Source: Polytrichum commune
Lineage: Eukaryota > Streptophyta > Polytrichopsida > Polytrichales > Polytrichaceae
Assembly: GCA_950295325.1 (NCBI GenBank)
Contig: OX485805.1
Location: 34,397,501-34,461,500 of the forward strand
Length of the DNA: 64,000 bases
Direction of reading: 5' to 3'
The first letter of the stretch is position 1, and every line of letters begins with the position of its first letter. Positions 46,526 through 60,471 of this stretch are shown here, piece by piece. A program made the position numbers and the translations under genes. The notes below the pieces were generated by a model, which made no database searches, was not told the origin of the DNA, and worked only from the letters and a program-made list of their open reading frames with translations.

Positions 46526-49500
46526 CTAAGTGCATACTTTGAGAAAGCCATCCTCAGTTCCCAACAGAAAGAGTCTGGAATAAGGGAGAACTCTAATGCT
46601 GACGATGTGGGAGTATGACCGTGTGTTCCATTGTGCCGTGTAAAGTTTCTGTGGTTGGACCACTTGTCTTTCTTGCCCCTGCACAAACATGCCACATTAA
46701 CGTGAACATAAAAACAATATATTTGGTAAGAATAGATTAAAGCACTGACAGACATGTAAAATGTACAGTATCCAACTCCGTTTCAAAACAGTTGGCTCCA
46801 CAGTGATTCTTGAGGATGGTAAGGTGCAGATATAAGATGCTTACGGATTGTGGAGACTTGGAAAGAGAAGAAAGACCAATCTTGTTTCCACCAGCCGACA
46901 GCATGTCAGTACCCCACAGAGCAAAACTTGTCACACCATCTAAGTGGCCCCGGAATGATTGGAGCTGAGTTGGTAAACCCCTGCACATTCAGCGTGACTC
47001 ATTAATCCTTTGTGATTAAAATAATTCAAGCTGACATAGTGTGAATTTGTAGATGTGCACACCACTTCCTGTATAGACCTCAAAATGTCAAAAGGGCACT
47101 TGGAAAACATGGGTTTAGGAACCCTAAACCTGTGAACCCTGAAACCCTGGCCGTAGACAAGATAAGGCAATTGCAGAGGATGGTACCTTCGTAGGTCCCA
47201 AAGGCTGAGTGTCCTGTCAATAGAGCTGGACACCAAGTAATTTTCATCCAGCACATCCAGCTGCATACCCACAAATTGGAGAAGTCATTTCAAAGCAACC
47301 AAAACTGTCTGCTGCAGCTCAACTGAAATGAAGAATATAAGTGTATCTGGTGCTTCAGTGATTAATGACAAGGGTGCAGAATCACTTCAACTTCATGTGA
47401 GCCCCATAACTGTGAAATATAACAATCTTGTTGCACCACATACTTTAAAGGATTCTATATAGAACATACTGTACATTATCGCTCAATCCTAGATGCACCT
47501 GTGGTTTTGGAGTTACGAAGGAGTACCTTGGTGATGGAGGCATCATGGGCACGCCAGTTTACCACCAGATTTCCACTTCTGTAGTCCAGCAGTCGACACT
47601 CCCCAGAATTGAAACCAACAGCCACCCATGCAGAAGGCAGTGCATACTTAGTGCTGCTATCATGCCATTTCCTCTGTCCTGAGGAGGTTATTGCAGACAC
47701 ATATGATGATATAGAGCTCTCGCCTGGCTTGCAACGCCACATAAATAGTCTTCGCCCCTCCACTATGTCAAAGAATCTGTCAAGTACAGTTTCAATACTT
47801 GAGATATTTTACCTTTCCCTTCATTTTATCAGCACAATGAACAAAGGACCCTTGGTCTGAAGCACATGGTATTCCTGGAAACAGAATCTAGCATGCACAA
47901 ATTACTATACTTCCTAGTAAACAAGCCCCTTTGGCCAATCCAAAATATCACCTGACATTAGACATGTCTAATGAACTTCATAAATGACCACTTTAATACT
48001 ACAAGAACATTTCAATGATACACCTTTGAGAAATCCCATCTTCAAGCAAGGTGGTCCAAGAAGCAAAGAAGAGTTTCAATTTGTCTCTTCTGTCAAATGT
48101 AAACATACTGGTTTTAAGGAAGGTCAACTTAGGTGCACTAGTAAAGAAGATTACCGTAAAGATCCATGAATAGTGCCAGTCACAAGCCTTTCTTCTACTT
48201 CCATGGAGTGCAGGCATGTATATACATGGCCCCCACTGAGACTGGCACTTAAACCACCGATAGCCGAAGTTCCACCTAACGAGTTCCTACCGTTGGAGGG
48301 CAGTCTACCACCTTCAATTGAGCTATTCATGAGGTTCGTGATCACAGTGGATGGAGTGGCAGTTGGCATTTCATCAAAGACAGCCAATTGCTCTCCTGTT
48401 TGTGCACTCCACAAGTGCAGTGAACCATCACAGGATGCTACTCGATTTCCTGGTAACAAGCAGATGTCTACCACAGCCTGCACCCCCCGGGAAAAAAGGA
48501 GTAGCCCACTTAGTGAAAATCACCTGAAAATTACTTTGGTTCTCTGAAGCGAGAACCATACATAACACAGGATGCTGAAGTTAGCATTCACTATGAGGAT
48601 GCTCACAGAAACTAAAAATAATTACTATGAGATTGACAGAGCAGTTTGCAATTGTGCAAACAATAGAGCACACAGAAGACTGTTCAGAATGTAAGATCTG
48701 GACAAAGCAAAAACATGCTTTGAGCTTGTTGAGCTAACCTCCTGATGACCACTATACTCCATGCAACACTCAGAAGTTCCCAACTTCCATTGGCGCACAA
48801 CTGAGCCACCTCTAGAGCCTCCTCCTCCTCCTCCTCCTCCTCCTCCTCCTCCTCCTGTAAAGACCGTGTTTTCATCCTCCATAACAGCAATACTTCTCAT
48901 TGCACCACTGTGCACCCGGAAGGAGTGTAGGATCACTGCATTCAACTCCCAGGGCTGCTCATCTTTGGCTAATCCTAATCCACCCCTTGTGAAAGACTCC
49001 AGAGAACCCAAGTTTTCTGCCTTGCCAGGGACCCAAAACCAAGGCTCCTCCTCATTTGATGAAGTTTCTATATCTCCACTTTGTAGACTATCCGAGTTAG
49101 TATCTGATTGTGAATGAACAATCTTCCGTGACCTCTTCCACTTTTGTGCCTGCGACTGGGGAATTGACCAACCCACACCATCTAGCAGCAGATTGGCTGG
49201 GTTGCGATGAGAGAGGAACTCCAACCTTGCATCTGCATTTGGAGTGAGTATTTCTTTGGACTTAGGTTGCCCACTGCCAATGTCTCCCCACTGTTGTACA
49301 ACCTCCACATTGCATGTCTTAGTGAACCTTTTGATACTTATTTTGCACATTACATCCATGCTATAACAGCATGCTTAGTAAACTGTGCGTCCTTGGTTGG
49401 AACAATAAACATGTAGAATTAACATTTATTTCTATGACTAAGACGTGGCATTTTTGGTTCAATGGTGAAGAGCATATTTATGTCAAATTATTTTGTATAA

Positions 49501-52500
49501 TAAAGTCCACAACCTGCAGTTGTACAGAGCATCCTAAGCCAAGGTATTTAATGTGTCACTGTCTGAACTCAGTGGTTGCTTAGATGTTTCGGTATATCTG
49601 CTGCAAGTGGATGATTTAAACTCTATAGCATATTGCCAGTAAGTAGATTTAATTCCAGGTTGCAAATATCAACTCAAGTTGTTGAAAAAACAAAAGGTGT
49701 ATCGTGGTAGGACAATTATTGTCTGATAATGAAACAAACCTTCCAGTTGAAGTACTTCAAAAGGGCCTGCTCCAATAGGAGCCAGGTGATTAGACACTGA
49801 CGCAGCTTCTCTATCCCCAGCAGCAAAGCCAAACCTGGATACAGAATGTGTCTGGACAAACCAACCCTCCACACTATCAATATGGAAGATGTTCTATTCT
49901 GTAAATTTTATGCACTTTTTCATATGCCCACTCAGTAGCCATTCTACAGCTCATAGAGAATACAAATTATTGCAAAAGAAGTTTACAGACAAACATGTTT
50001 CCAGATCATGCATATCAAAAAGTTGTTCTTCCACTAAACACCATAAGCAAAGGCTATGAACCATCCCTTAAAGTCAAGAGACTCACACAAGAGCTGCTCT
50101 GTCTATGCGTATTGAGTGAGATGTCACCTCCACATTTGAGCAAGTGGAGATTCTAGAGGCAGATTTGTCCGCTTCAAGTAGAGGTTGGGATCTCTGAGGT
50201 GAGGAGGTGTTCATGTTCTTTCTCTGAGCGGTTGAACTTTCCAGTGAGTTCTCATGCCCAAATGCCACTTCATTAAACAGAGGTATCAATTGAGGCAATA
50301 CACAGTCCACCGTAATATCTGGACCCACATGCTGGCACACCAATAGCAAGGCGTTGGCTGCACACTATCCACAAACGTAAGTTGTTTTGTTAGGAAAAAC
50401 GATTAAGATAAGAGAATAACCGATTAGGCAAACATGTTTGAAAAACTGGTGTTCGAAAATAAAATTTATGTACCTTTAGCAAGTTCAAGCTCATCTTGGG
50501 CTGCATTATAATGCGTGTATATACATTGTGAGGATCCTACATAACCATGTGACACACAGATAAGTACAAAGCCACAAGAATTTGTTGAGCTGATGCCTTG
50601 AAATGCCACCTGCCCAAAGAAATCTACAGACTGCAATGTGAATCTTACGTCCTCAGAAGCATAATTTGATACAACTTCCATTTCTGTTCACAGTTATGTT
50701 GAAAGAAACTTCTTGCACAATAACATGCACATCACTCAATCAAAGACATGATTTTAACTGCAGGGTACAAGAAAACATTGAATATAGGTCAAAGTGGTAC
50801 GGAGTGCATACCTGCAACAACTCAGGAAGTAACACCGAGGGAGGAAGAAGCACAATAATGCGGTCTAAGACAGACATGGCATCAATCATAGCTGAAGGGC
50901 GGGATGAAAGTTCAAGGCCCACAGAAAGAATGGAACGTACAGAAGGCAGAATGTGTTCCACCAGCACCCTCTCCCCCAACCGCTCTCCTGTATACACAAC
51001 CAGAGAGCTTGTTACCTTAAGTTCCCTAGGAGATAAGATGACAAGTTTCATGTCTAAACATGCACATCTGTAGCCTGTTAAGACATTGTAAGCATGGCAT
51101 AAATGTCTAGAACTTGGAAACAACCTATTGGTGCATGACCCAGAGGGTATCACTTGTTCACAGTTGGCCATTTAGGCTGTTCTTGGACATTGAATATTTT
51201 CAAATGTACTTATATTCCAATCTAAATTAGTTGTCTAAGGATAGAAAGAGGAAGTACTCACCAATTTCTACAAGAGCATCTATTCCAGTCATTGTCATTT
51301 CTCGACCAAGAGAAAGCATCAATGGTGTCAGTGTCTGCAACCCCACATAGGCAACCCCTTATATAAGCTCTGGCTCCTGGACCACCAATTTCAAAGCATC
51401 AACGATTCTTAGAAATTGTAACTAGTTGATTATTTGAGCAGGCTAATATTATGGTTGTGATTCTTGTCCAGCATATGAATTTTCTTTCAGAAAGGACAAT
51501 TGCATAAGCAATGGAAGGGAACCTGATGCAGTGTGATGGGCAGTCCAAGGTGTGGGCTCATGCTGATCAATACTTCAGCTGCAGGTTCTTCTAAGCGACC
51601 ATCAGGAGACCGCCGTAGATTAGCCAGGACCAGGAAGTGGAGATGCTCAAGATACCCAGCTGTGCCAACAACCTTCGCTACCTCTCTCAAGAAGTCAGGC
51701 TGAAGTACAGCAAGTTGCAGAGTTGGAAAATCCTGACCCTGCAAAGATTCAATTCCATTTCAAGAAAGTACAAGACTAGAAAAACCAAATGAAAGCAGCA
51801 CCTTGGGCTGAGATTCTCACACCCAATATAATTCTATCATTCATTCACTTTGAGCTCAAACATGTGCATTTGAGTTACAGAGAGTACAGAATTCAATGCT
51901 ACTACAAATTCTTCTATCCAAATTCCTAAATAAGATATCGCAGCATTAGGCCAAATCAGGGCCATTCAATTTTCCAGCTACTTCTTACATCCTGCTCTAG
52001 CATAGCACTTGCTCATCTGCTAGCATCTTAACAAAATGGGGTACAGTAAGGGATGCAGAGGAATACCTGCAAGAGCTGTTGAATGACTGGAACAAGCAGT
52101 TCTTTCACAGCATGAGGTTGCATTGCCCGAAGTAACCCTCTCAATAAACACACCACCTCTGTAGGGTCAATGCTTGGACAAGGTGAAACTACTAATGAGA
52201 GGCAGCAAGGTGCAACCATCTGTGTTGCTGCACAGCCTAAGTTTTGAAATGCGCCAAGCTCTGCCATTGTTGCTGCATATTGGAGGCGTTCATGTTGATG
52301 CTCTAAAGAATGAAGAGGTGCCAAAAAGCTATATACAGCCCTAATTTGATTGGAGAAAAAAGGCGACTTTAAAAGCATTTCTGCACTTGGTCGTCTGCAT
52401 CAAACAAAGAAAAAAACTTGATGGTTGGTAATCTAACTTAGAAATTTGATCCTGTAAGAAATGCTTTACATATTGAACTGCAAACCTTTTTTTACTTGTT

Positions 52501-55500
52501 TAACTATTGTCAGAAGACTAAGATGCTTTCTTATCCAGTGGACACATCTTCATCAACTACACATGCAATTCCAAACGAGTTCATGCCTATACCCAGCACA
52601 TTTGGATTACTTTGCTGTTGCAAAAATCGGTACATACAAGGCCTATTATTGGATTGAGAATCTGCAACCACAAGATATCACATGCAACACTATTCTAAAG
52701 GAGTAATAGCAACATGAGCTGCCAAGATGCATAAGCATAAATTGATTCTCCTCTGCATTCGTGCAAGCTGTTTACATGGTCAACTCCAACAAATCCTTGG
52801 TACTACAATCGGCAGCTTGGAGAATATCAAAGTGCTTTAGTCCTTACAGCTGAAAATCTGGATGAAGAGCTGGTTTTACAAGTGACAGCACAGATGGAGG
52901 TAGCTGCTCCAAACTTCCAGGGAGAACTCCAGTGGCTTCGAAAGCAGCCATAGAGACAGGATCAAAAAGTGGCTTCCGCAAATAAATCTCTGCAATAATA
53001 CAACCTGCTGCAAAAATGTCCACAGCTTCAACCTCTGAGCATGGACTTTCCTGCAGTCTAAGTGCCTCCCACCACACCAGATACTTTAGATTGCGATCAT
53101 CTTCACTCTCCTCAAGCTTAAGAATGTTTACCAGTTGATGCAGATCTCCCGACCTGATCTGTGCCAGTCTGTGAACTTGAAATAGCAAAGACGATGCCCA
53201 TGGTGCACATTCATCCTTGTTTGGAAGACCCAAAGAAGTTGCACGTGACAATTTGTTTTGAGCTTTATCTAATGAGCCCTGTACAGGAATGTTTTCCAAT
53301 GAATCAGATGGTAGAAGGCTAGCTCTCACTGGAAAGTAACAAGGTGAAAGATGTCGAGCTGACTCGCAAAAGAATGTAGACTCCACAAGTTCCTCTAGTG
53401 GAGCTACTCGTCGAAAATGATCACTTGCCCGCTCAAAAGTTCCACTGCTTTGATGGTTTGGTGTATCACCCAAAGATCTCCTACGGGCTCTTTGGACAGC
53501 CTGCTCCTCTTCAAACAGTTTTTTCCCTACTCCCAATGTGGATGTGGGCACAGATTCTCTTTGTGAATCACGTTCCTTCACCGTACATTTTGATACTGAG
53601 GGTGTATTATTTTTCTCCCTTCGCCTGGGATGAGGTGTGCAAAAGAGCTGACAACGGCCACTACACCTAGGCACTGTTGGGCTAGAACTTACTAAGGTCA
53701 CATTTTTGGCATCAATTGCAGCCTGACCTGATAGTTTGTACCCAAATGTAAGATCTATCCAGTGGTGCAACTGCTGGGATACACGATCACTTTCTAGTGC
53801 TTCTCGATGCAAATAGATGAACTCTTCAGCACCCTGTGACCATGATGGGACAGCTAGGTTATTCATTCCTGCATGAATGGACTGGAATACATCAGGATCA
53901 CTGTAAAATTCAGGAATACATTCATCCGGTGTCCACTGATACAAACGCTTCATGCTGGCAGGATACTCATTGGGTTCATAAACAGATCGCACAATTTGGC
54001 GGAGCACTAGCAGCGGCAGTCTCCGGGCTTTATAAATACAGACAGCTAATTCTGAGAGGCATTCATCTGAGACATGGTGAGGCATTTCTGCACTGGCATA
54101 GGTGAAGTCTAACTGCTCGTCTCCCTTGGCAAGACGCCACTTGCTCTTGCTAAGGTCCCGCCATCCTTTTGAAATACTGAACACAAAGAAAAGTGGGACA
54201 ATGACCAGTAAGTTTGGTATCTTCAAGCTTACTTTCAACTGAAAATAGCAAGAACTAGGAAGAGATTGTCAAAAGAAGGAAAATTAAAACCAAATAGTCA
54301 ACTTAGCACAAAGGTGCTCCACACCACGAGACAAATAGATTTGGTCAAAGGCGGAGTATGTACCCAGCATCAGGTTTTGCACTAAAATCAATGACCCAGG
54401 GCATGACCGTGTGGAAGCATCTATCACCCCAGCGACGCCCAGCAAGCTTGTTCAGGAAGAGCAGGTAATCATAGTTACTGAGCTCCCCAGCCCACCATCT
54501 CTTGAACACTACCCTCCAATCCTTATTTTTTGATAGCCTCGCCTCTGCTAGAAGACTGCTGCCTTTATAATCAACAAGACTACCACCAGCTGAAATGGAG
54601 TATTCAGATTCTAAGTTACAAGTTGAATGGACACTATTCAGATTGATAAGTCCCCCTCGACCGCTGATGCAGTTCAATTCAGTTTTTTCAGCTAAGCTAG
54701 AAACTAAGATCCTCTCCATGCATTCTTCTCTTTTGACAGCCTGTCCTTGTGGTAGGCATTTTCCAAAACCCGTCAACCAGCACCATGTCGAGTCTCTTAT
54801 GAGTACATTCCATGGTCTCAAATTACCATGGTTAACTTGTAGGCTATGACAGTGGGCCAATGATGACAAAATTTCAAACAGTAGGAGACGAATATGGTCT
54901 TCACTCCTGAGTGCACTGGGACTGAAGTGCAATATAGACTCTAATGAAACAGGAGCAGGGGGGTATAGGAGATATATTACACCCTCACCCTTATATGCTC
55001 CTATCAAGGGGACAAGATTAGGGTGTCTTGCATCTGCAGATCTCAATAATTCTTCCAAAGTTGTGTGTTCTCTAGTTGAAATTGCTGATGCAATGAGTGG
55101 AAGCTCAGCTCTTACTTCCTCCACACTGCTTCCTGCGGACACTTCCTCATCATGATTCTGATATTTTTCAACATCATGGATTAACTGTTCGAAAGATACA
55201 GGTGAAATGGACACTGCTGGAGCTAACTTGGCAATAAGTTTTTGCACAGATTGTCCAATGAAAGAAATAAGCCGAGCATTTTCTTCTGGGCAAGAACGAT
55301 TGGTTGCTTGTTGGTCCTGGACATAAACAGCAAGTAGGAATCAGACTTAGCACAGCATTCTTCAGGATACTCCCAACTGAAAATTCTTATTCTAAAACTA
55401 ATGACAACCTCCATGAGTGGCTTCAATCAGCGTTGTGTTGCCATTACCTCACTGACATCCACAAAGATGTTGTCCTGATGTGGATCCAGATCTGCGAAAG

Positions 55501-57435
55501 TGCCATCCACTGTCCCATACGACTCTTTCTCTTTAACTTCCTTCAGAGGCTCCTCATTGCCCCTAATAAACCCAGAATAAAACCACATACATCAGATGTC
55601 CAAGTATATTGCTGCAATAACCCTCAAGTTTGTATAGTGACAGACTTGTAAACAGTGACTCTAGATCAATAATTGCTCATATAATAACCACTTTATATAC
55701 CTGAGCTCAGAAGACTGTTTGGCAGGTTCATCATCCAGTATAATTACTTGGAAGACAAGAGCTGTTCCAGCTTCACTTCTGCAACACAAAGGTTTTAGTA
55801 TGTTATGTACTCAGAACTGATTTGATTCTAATGCTCCAAACAATAATGCATCCAACTCATTTGCACATATCAGACTTCTGACAGATGTCAAATAAAGTAA
55901 CGTAGTTGGCACAGAGAAACAATTATAGCTAGCCAGTTTAATCACAAATATGTGGATGAGGTACCTTGGTTTAAGGCCGACCTCTCCTGTGAAATCCACC
56001 TGCATTGCAAGAATTATGATCAGTTTCAAAAGGTGATGGCTCGGAAACATCTCTGCTTTATGTATAATTCATCAAAAGAGAGATGACGTTGGCTCAGTGC
56101 AAGCATGAACAAGAGCCGTTTATCAGTTGGATCCACGACCAGGATGTAAAACCGAGACAGTCTTACATTTCTGACAAGTCATGTCACCAGAGTCAAACTG
56201 GATGCTTGGTTTTGTAACCAGCAAAGATATGAGGATTAAAATCAGAGTCTCTACTATCTAGAGACCACTACATTACTTGTTGCTTTTTAAAGACAGTTAC
56301 ATCATTTGAGCAGCAAAGAGTTCCTGAACATGTCATTTGTAGATGAGCAAAATGTGCCCAAAAAAAAAAAAACAGTCACTAATTTTTGGATGACAAGAAT
56401 CGCAAGCTGATTGGTCCCAAAATCCTTGATTGGGAATTTGAATCCTGAACATCGGCTGTAATTTATACCAATATAACGGCAAAGTGATTAAAGTCACCAT
56501 TTGGACATTTCATCCAACATCCATATCCAATGTCTACACATTTTCTCTCTGTGGTTCTCCAAATTAGAATATATTTTTCCTATCCACAGTAAGTAGAAGC
56601 TCAAAATCTTTCAAGTTTCAGCAGAGGCGAGATTTTATGAATTAAAGAATCTATTTGGAAAGTACTGCACCAAGGAAGCTGAAACTGTCGCTGGAGCCAA
56701 GTTGTTCTCCATGCCACTTTATCTCAAGTTCAGTACTTGAACTTCTTAGAGAAGTCCAGTAAACAGCACATGCAAACCTCTACAGAATCACCGAGAAACA
56801 CAATTCACACTAGGCCGAAGTGAATCATATGTCTTTGAAAGAACTACACTAAATATCTGCTTAAGTGTGGCCCACACTATCCATCATCGAACCACATTAA
56901 ATGTCTTGCAATCACAGGAGGCAACTAGAGAGGATGTGATATGGCAATCGGTGCTACATGACAAGTCACAAAGACCACTCTAATCAACATAGCACACCAA
57001 TTTTAATGCCACGTTAAATCACCTGTTAAGTGTACGGGGCATTACAAGGGTGCGTACTGAAACTAAGAGACCGAGACAATGTGGCGTAATGGACACTTTT
57101 GAAATATCACAGAATGAGCTTAGCAGTTTCTTGTGCACAGGCGCTCAGCTGGATTTCTGGAATTCGTTAAAGAACCTCACATCACTATTAAATAATAACT
57201 ACAAAGCAGAATTTACACGTAAATAGCTCAACTGAAGGTACGATTTTATTTACAATCATTCCTGTACGTTTCTGATTCAATGCAGGGAAGTGTAGGGATT
57301 TTCACAAACCTCGCACAGCAAGTAGGATCCCGCGGGGTAAGGCGAGTGGAAGAGGCCATGCGAGAGAAGCAGGCGTGAGGAGAAATCGCGCTCCACATAC
57401 CGTTGCGCAGCTTCCAGCGATGCTGCCTGCCCCAT
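46526..57435 (-). CDS. GFS12: GFS12 / WDR81-type pseudokinase-BEACH-WD40 protein
   Basis: WDR81-type proteins act at endosomal membranes; Arabidopsis GFS12 affects vacuolar trafficking. About 19 exons: 57310-57435, 55965-55999, 55701-55778, 55448-55562, 54364-55316, 52848-54176, 52067-52394, 51523-51738, 51262-51334, 50812-50987, 50474-50536, 50087-50364, 49740-49873, about 48739-49320, 48155-48477, 47527-47776, 47187-47260, 46845-46980, 46526-46678 (TAG). Phases agree at every junction except around 49.3-49.74 kb, where an acceptor or a small exon is unresolved. Start is ATG 57435 (MGQAASLEAAQRY). Exon 5 holds a kinase-like lobe with NHGNLRPWNVL and TGFG instead of HRD and DFG, so it is predicted inactive. 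Exon 6 holds the BEACH domain (WRDLSKSKWRL; YQWTPDECIPEFYSDP) and then the kinase C-lobe (VDIFAAGCIIAEIYLRKPLF). Helical repeats follow, then WD40 blades from exon 14. About 1,790 residues; no damage seen. Confidence 0.93.
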
Positions 57436-58268
57436 TGCAACTGCAATCCCGGCGTTGCACACATCGGTCTTTCTAGTTCTCAATTGCTCGCTCGATCCAC
57501 TTCCGACGATGCCGAATTCTGCTCACCATCGCCAATGAAACCCCAATCATGAAACCCTAATCCTGTTTCATATGATTGAATCAACCAAAGTCCCCTGTGT
57601 CTATTGTAGGAGACTCTATTGCCGCGCATTTAAGAGCATCCCCACCAATGCACGTCAAACAACCCTCCATCCTAAGGCACCTTATTAGAGTCCAGTGATG
57701 CAACCTCATTTACCGTTGGGCAACCTCTATTTGGTCACTCGACCCTATTGCCGCGCATCTGAAGAGCATCCCCACCAATGCACGTCAAACAACCCTCCAT
57801 CCTAAGGCACCTTATTAGAGTCCAGTGATGCAACCTCATTTACCGTTGGGCAACCTCTATTTGGTCACTCGACCCTATTGCCGCGCATCTGAAGAGCATC
57901 ACCTACCAACGCCCGTCAAATAACCCTCTATCCTAAGGTACCTTATTACACTTTGTTGAAACTTTATTTAATCCTGTTTCAATCAGGATTAAATTGCACA
58001 AACTTGATTTTTTACTCGATCCACTTCCAATGCGGGATTTGGGCTATACCATCGTCAATGAAACCCCGATCGTGATGGAAAGACTAATTGTTGTTTCATA
58101 TTGAAGAAAAGAATGGATGATAAACTTACATTAAGTCATGGGAGGATCACTCCCTTGTAGTTCTGAACCACTTATGTAATGAAGTATTTTCAAGGTTGCT
58201 ATGAAATAATGCGCATATTCATGATATATTTCACACAATTGATGAATATTATTGGAGTGTACTTAGTA
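57436..58268. repeat. 130-bp tandem repeat upstream of GFS12
   Basis: A unit containing CTATTGCCGCGCAT and AGAGCATCCCCACCAATGCA starts at about 57616, 57745 and 57875 (spacing 129-130 bp). The first two are nearly identical and the third is partial and diverged. It lies 180-530 bp upstream of the GFS12 start codon, within its likely promoter. The rest of the stretch is unremarkable. Confidence 0.85.
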
Positions 58269-59627
58269 CAGTCTAACCCTTGATAATGTCACCCTTGTTA
58301 ATAGAACACCTTGATATTGTCACCTAAAAGTTTGAAACCGATTTTCATAGTGTAAAACTCCCTCGTTATTATTCCTATCACCCTTGGTAATGTCACTATT
58401 TTTTTCCAAAATCCGTAGTGTAAATGTGATAATACCAAGTATGGTTGGATTGTATGTGATGGTTGGATGGACATATTACTTAGTTTACAGATTCTGCTAA
58501 ACAAAATCGGGGATCTCCCTCTACTTCCCAAATGTGAGTACCTTCCAGAAACCCCAATTCTAGCACCGTGAAGCAAAATTCCTTGGTTTCTTCTTGTGCC
58601 CACATGCGTGAACACCGTGAAAAGACACACAGTTGAACACATGTGACGGAAGGTGGGGTGCATAGAGGCCGAGAAGTCTTGACAGCGCCGTGAAAAGACA
58701 ACACCTTTGAGTGCCATGTATAGACAACACCATTCAAGGTTGGTGCACGATCAAGTTCCAAGAATAGCATTGCATTTATCACAGGGGCGGCGCATGACCC
58801 TGTCGGCATGGCATGAAGTAGATGATCAAACCATTAGAAATTGTTGGAGAAAGTCTGCCATATTGCCTATAGAGTGGAATGCAAATATCAACAATTTTGA
58901 TGAACGTATGAAGTCCAAAATGGAGGAAGCAGCTTTGGAATTGGGCAATCTCATCGCCGCATTGAATTTGGGTTTGGATGTCGAAGGCAAGCCTGTAGAA
59001 AAGCTTTGTCCTTTGGAGTACATAAACATGGAAGGTGAAGATGATTTTGAGGTGGAATATTCTATTGAGGAGCTTGTGCAATAAGTGTAAGATGGCGAAC
59101 AAGTTCTTGATTCCATGGAAGTAGACCCATTGATTGTTGATAGCAATGATGATGAGTCTAAAGTAGTGAAGCTAAGTGATGCACAAAAATATGCGAAAGA
59201 TGTTTTGAATTTTATGGCTAGCCAAGGTTCTCATATTTTCAACACTCTGGAGTTGTTAGGAATGGAAAAAATCCATGACAAGCTCATTAGAATTGGTGTT
59301 GCACATTTAACATCAACAAAACAATGTGACATTAGAAGCTTCTTTGTCTCTAGTGAGAGGTCTTTACCTGATCTCAATGACACATTATGATGTGCTCTTG
59401 TTGTTATTCATAATTTTGGATTAGATTTTGCATTCAAAAACATTGAAGTCTCGTATTTGTTATTTTCTTTTTTACATTGTAATTTTATTTTGATTTTCTA
59501 CCTATTTTTTTGATAATGTCACATTATGCACAAATCTTCAAAATGTGACATTATCAAATATGTCACACCTTGTTTATATCACTCTTTTTGGTGAAACGGA
59601 TGGTGTGACATTATCAAGGTTAGATTG
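58269..59627. mobile_element. Pogo/Tigger-like DNA transposon, decayed
   Basis: The left end, CAGTCTAACCCTTGATAATG then TCAC (58269-58292), is an inverted copy of the right end (59605-59627, with one substitution and one base fewer). TA dinucleotides flank both ends (58267-58268 and 59628-59629), as expected for Tc1/mariner/pogo insertion. Subterminal repeats of TGATAATGTCAC occur several more times inside both ends. It carries a 3' transposase remnant and is 1359 bp long, too short for an autonomous element. Confidence 0.88.
58707..59390 (+). pseudogene. DDE-1 (Pogo/Tigger/CENP-B-like) transposase, C-terminal remnant
   Basis: The frame contains TLSAWHEVDDQTIRNCWRKS then AILP, the typical block downstream of the DDE catalytic core in Tigger/Jerky-type transposases (W..V...TI.NCW.K..I). 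Acidic text follows, and the same frame continues past two stops (TAA 59082-59084 and 59088-59090) to 59390. The DNA-binding and catalytic parts are missing. It lies wholly inside the element with TIRs and TA duplication, which supports the assignment. Confidence 0.75.
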
Positions 59628-60471
59628 TATGCCCTCAAAATGCATTTTCAATATCATGATTTCTTTATTGCTTTTATAATTTTAATTCTAAACATTAATA
59701 AGACCCTATATTTCATAGCATTAATCAAGACCCTACTTATTTTAAGTAGTTACATATTGTGACATCTTCACATGGTGGTGTGCCTCTCATGGAGCCCCAA
59801 GTCACTTAGGTTGATTGAATCTTACAAATGAATCATCTCAGAATAAGGGGAACACTAAGCCCAACTTGACATTACATTTCCAACAAGGCATTAGTTACCC
59901 CAAGCACAAAATTCCGAATGATATGTAATAAACAATGTTTCATGCTCTCTAGATTTTGCAGCAATCTCAAAACACCTCAAAACACAAAATTGGAAGATCA
60001 TGACACTTCAAAATCTCACAACTCTCAACACAAGTCTTGAGCCTCACCTCCAAAAAATGTTGCCATGTGGGCATCCATGTCATACTTGGGACTTTTATTA
60101 GGACTTGGAACCCCGTGTGAAGCGGCCCTTACAGAACCCGCCATTTGAAACCCAACAACAGGAGAGAAGGGTGGAAAACCCTAAATCTTCGACACTTGAA
60201 TGGTTGCAGGGTTGCACTCGCAAGCCCTGATCGTCCACCATAGCCATCCACCGCGAATCTTGAAGTGTTTGAGTTTTGAATCTGTAAGAGCAACAATGTC
60301 TGATCGCATATTGGAGGCTTTTTGGAGCAATGCGGGGAAGTGTATGCTGTAGAAATGGTCGCAGTAGAGTAGTCGCTCCCTGTATGGGCAGAACCAACAA
60401 CAACGACAAGATTTGGTGCAGAGAGTAGGAATTAGAAGACAGTAAGGAATAATAATGCAGAGGGTTAGGCA
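59628..60471. other. Intergenic, upstream of mS29/DAP3
   Basis: No gene seen. AT-rich sequence that would include the promoter and 5' leader of the gene starting at 60472. Open frames on the opposite strand (60098-60561) overlap exon 1 and have no domain. Confidence 0.45.

Noticed and set aside
50570-50690. Possible extra small exon in GFS12 (SVDFFGQ region)
   Set aside because: Exons 10 and 11 already join in phase 0; adding this segment breaks the phase or requires an 18-nt intron.
58298-58809. Minus-strand frames of 109-139 codons
   Set aside because: They lie antisense across the transposon's left end and transposase remnant and show no domain.
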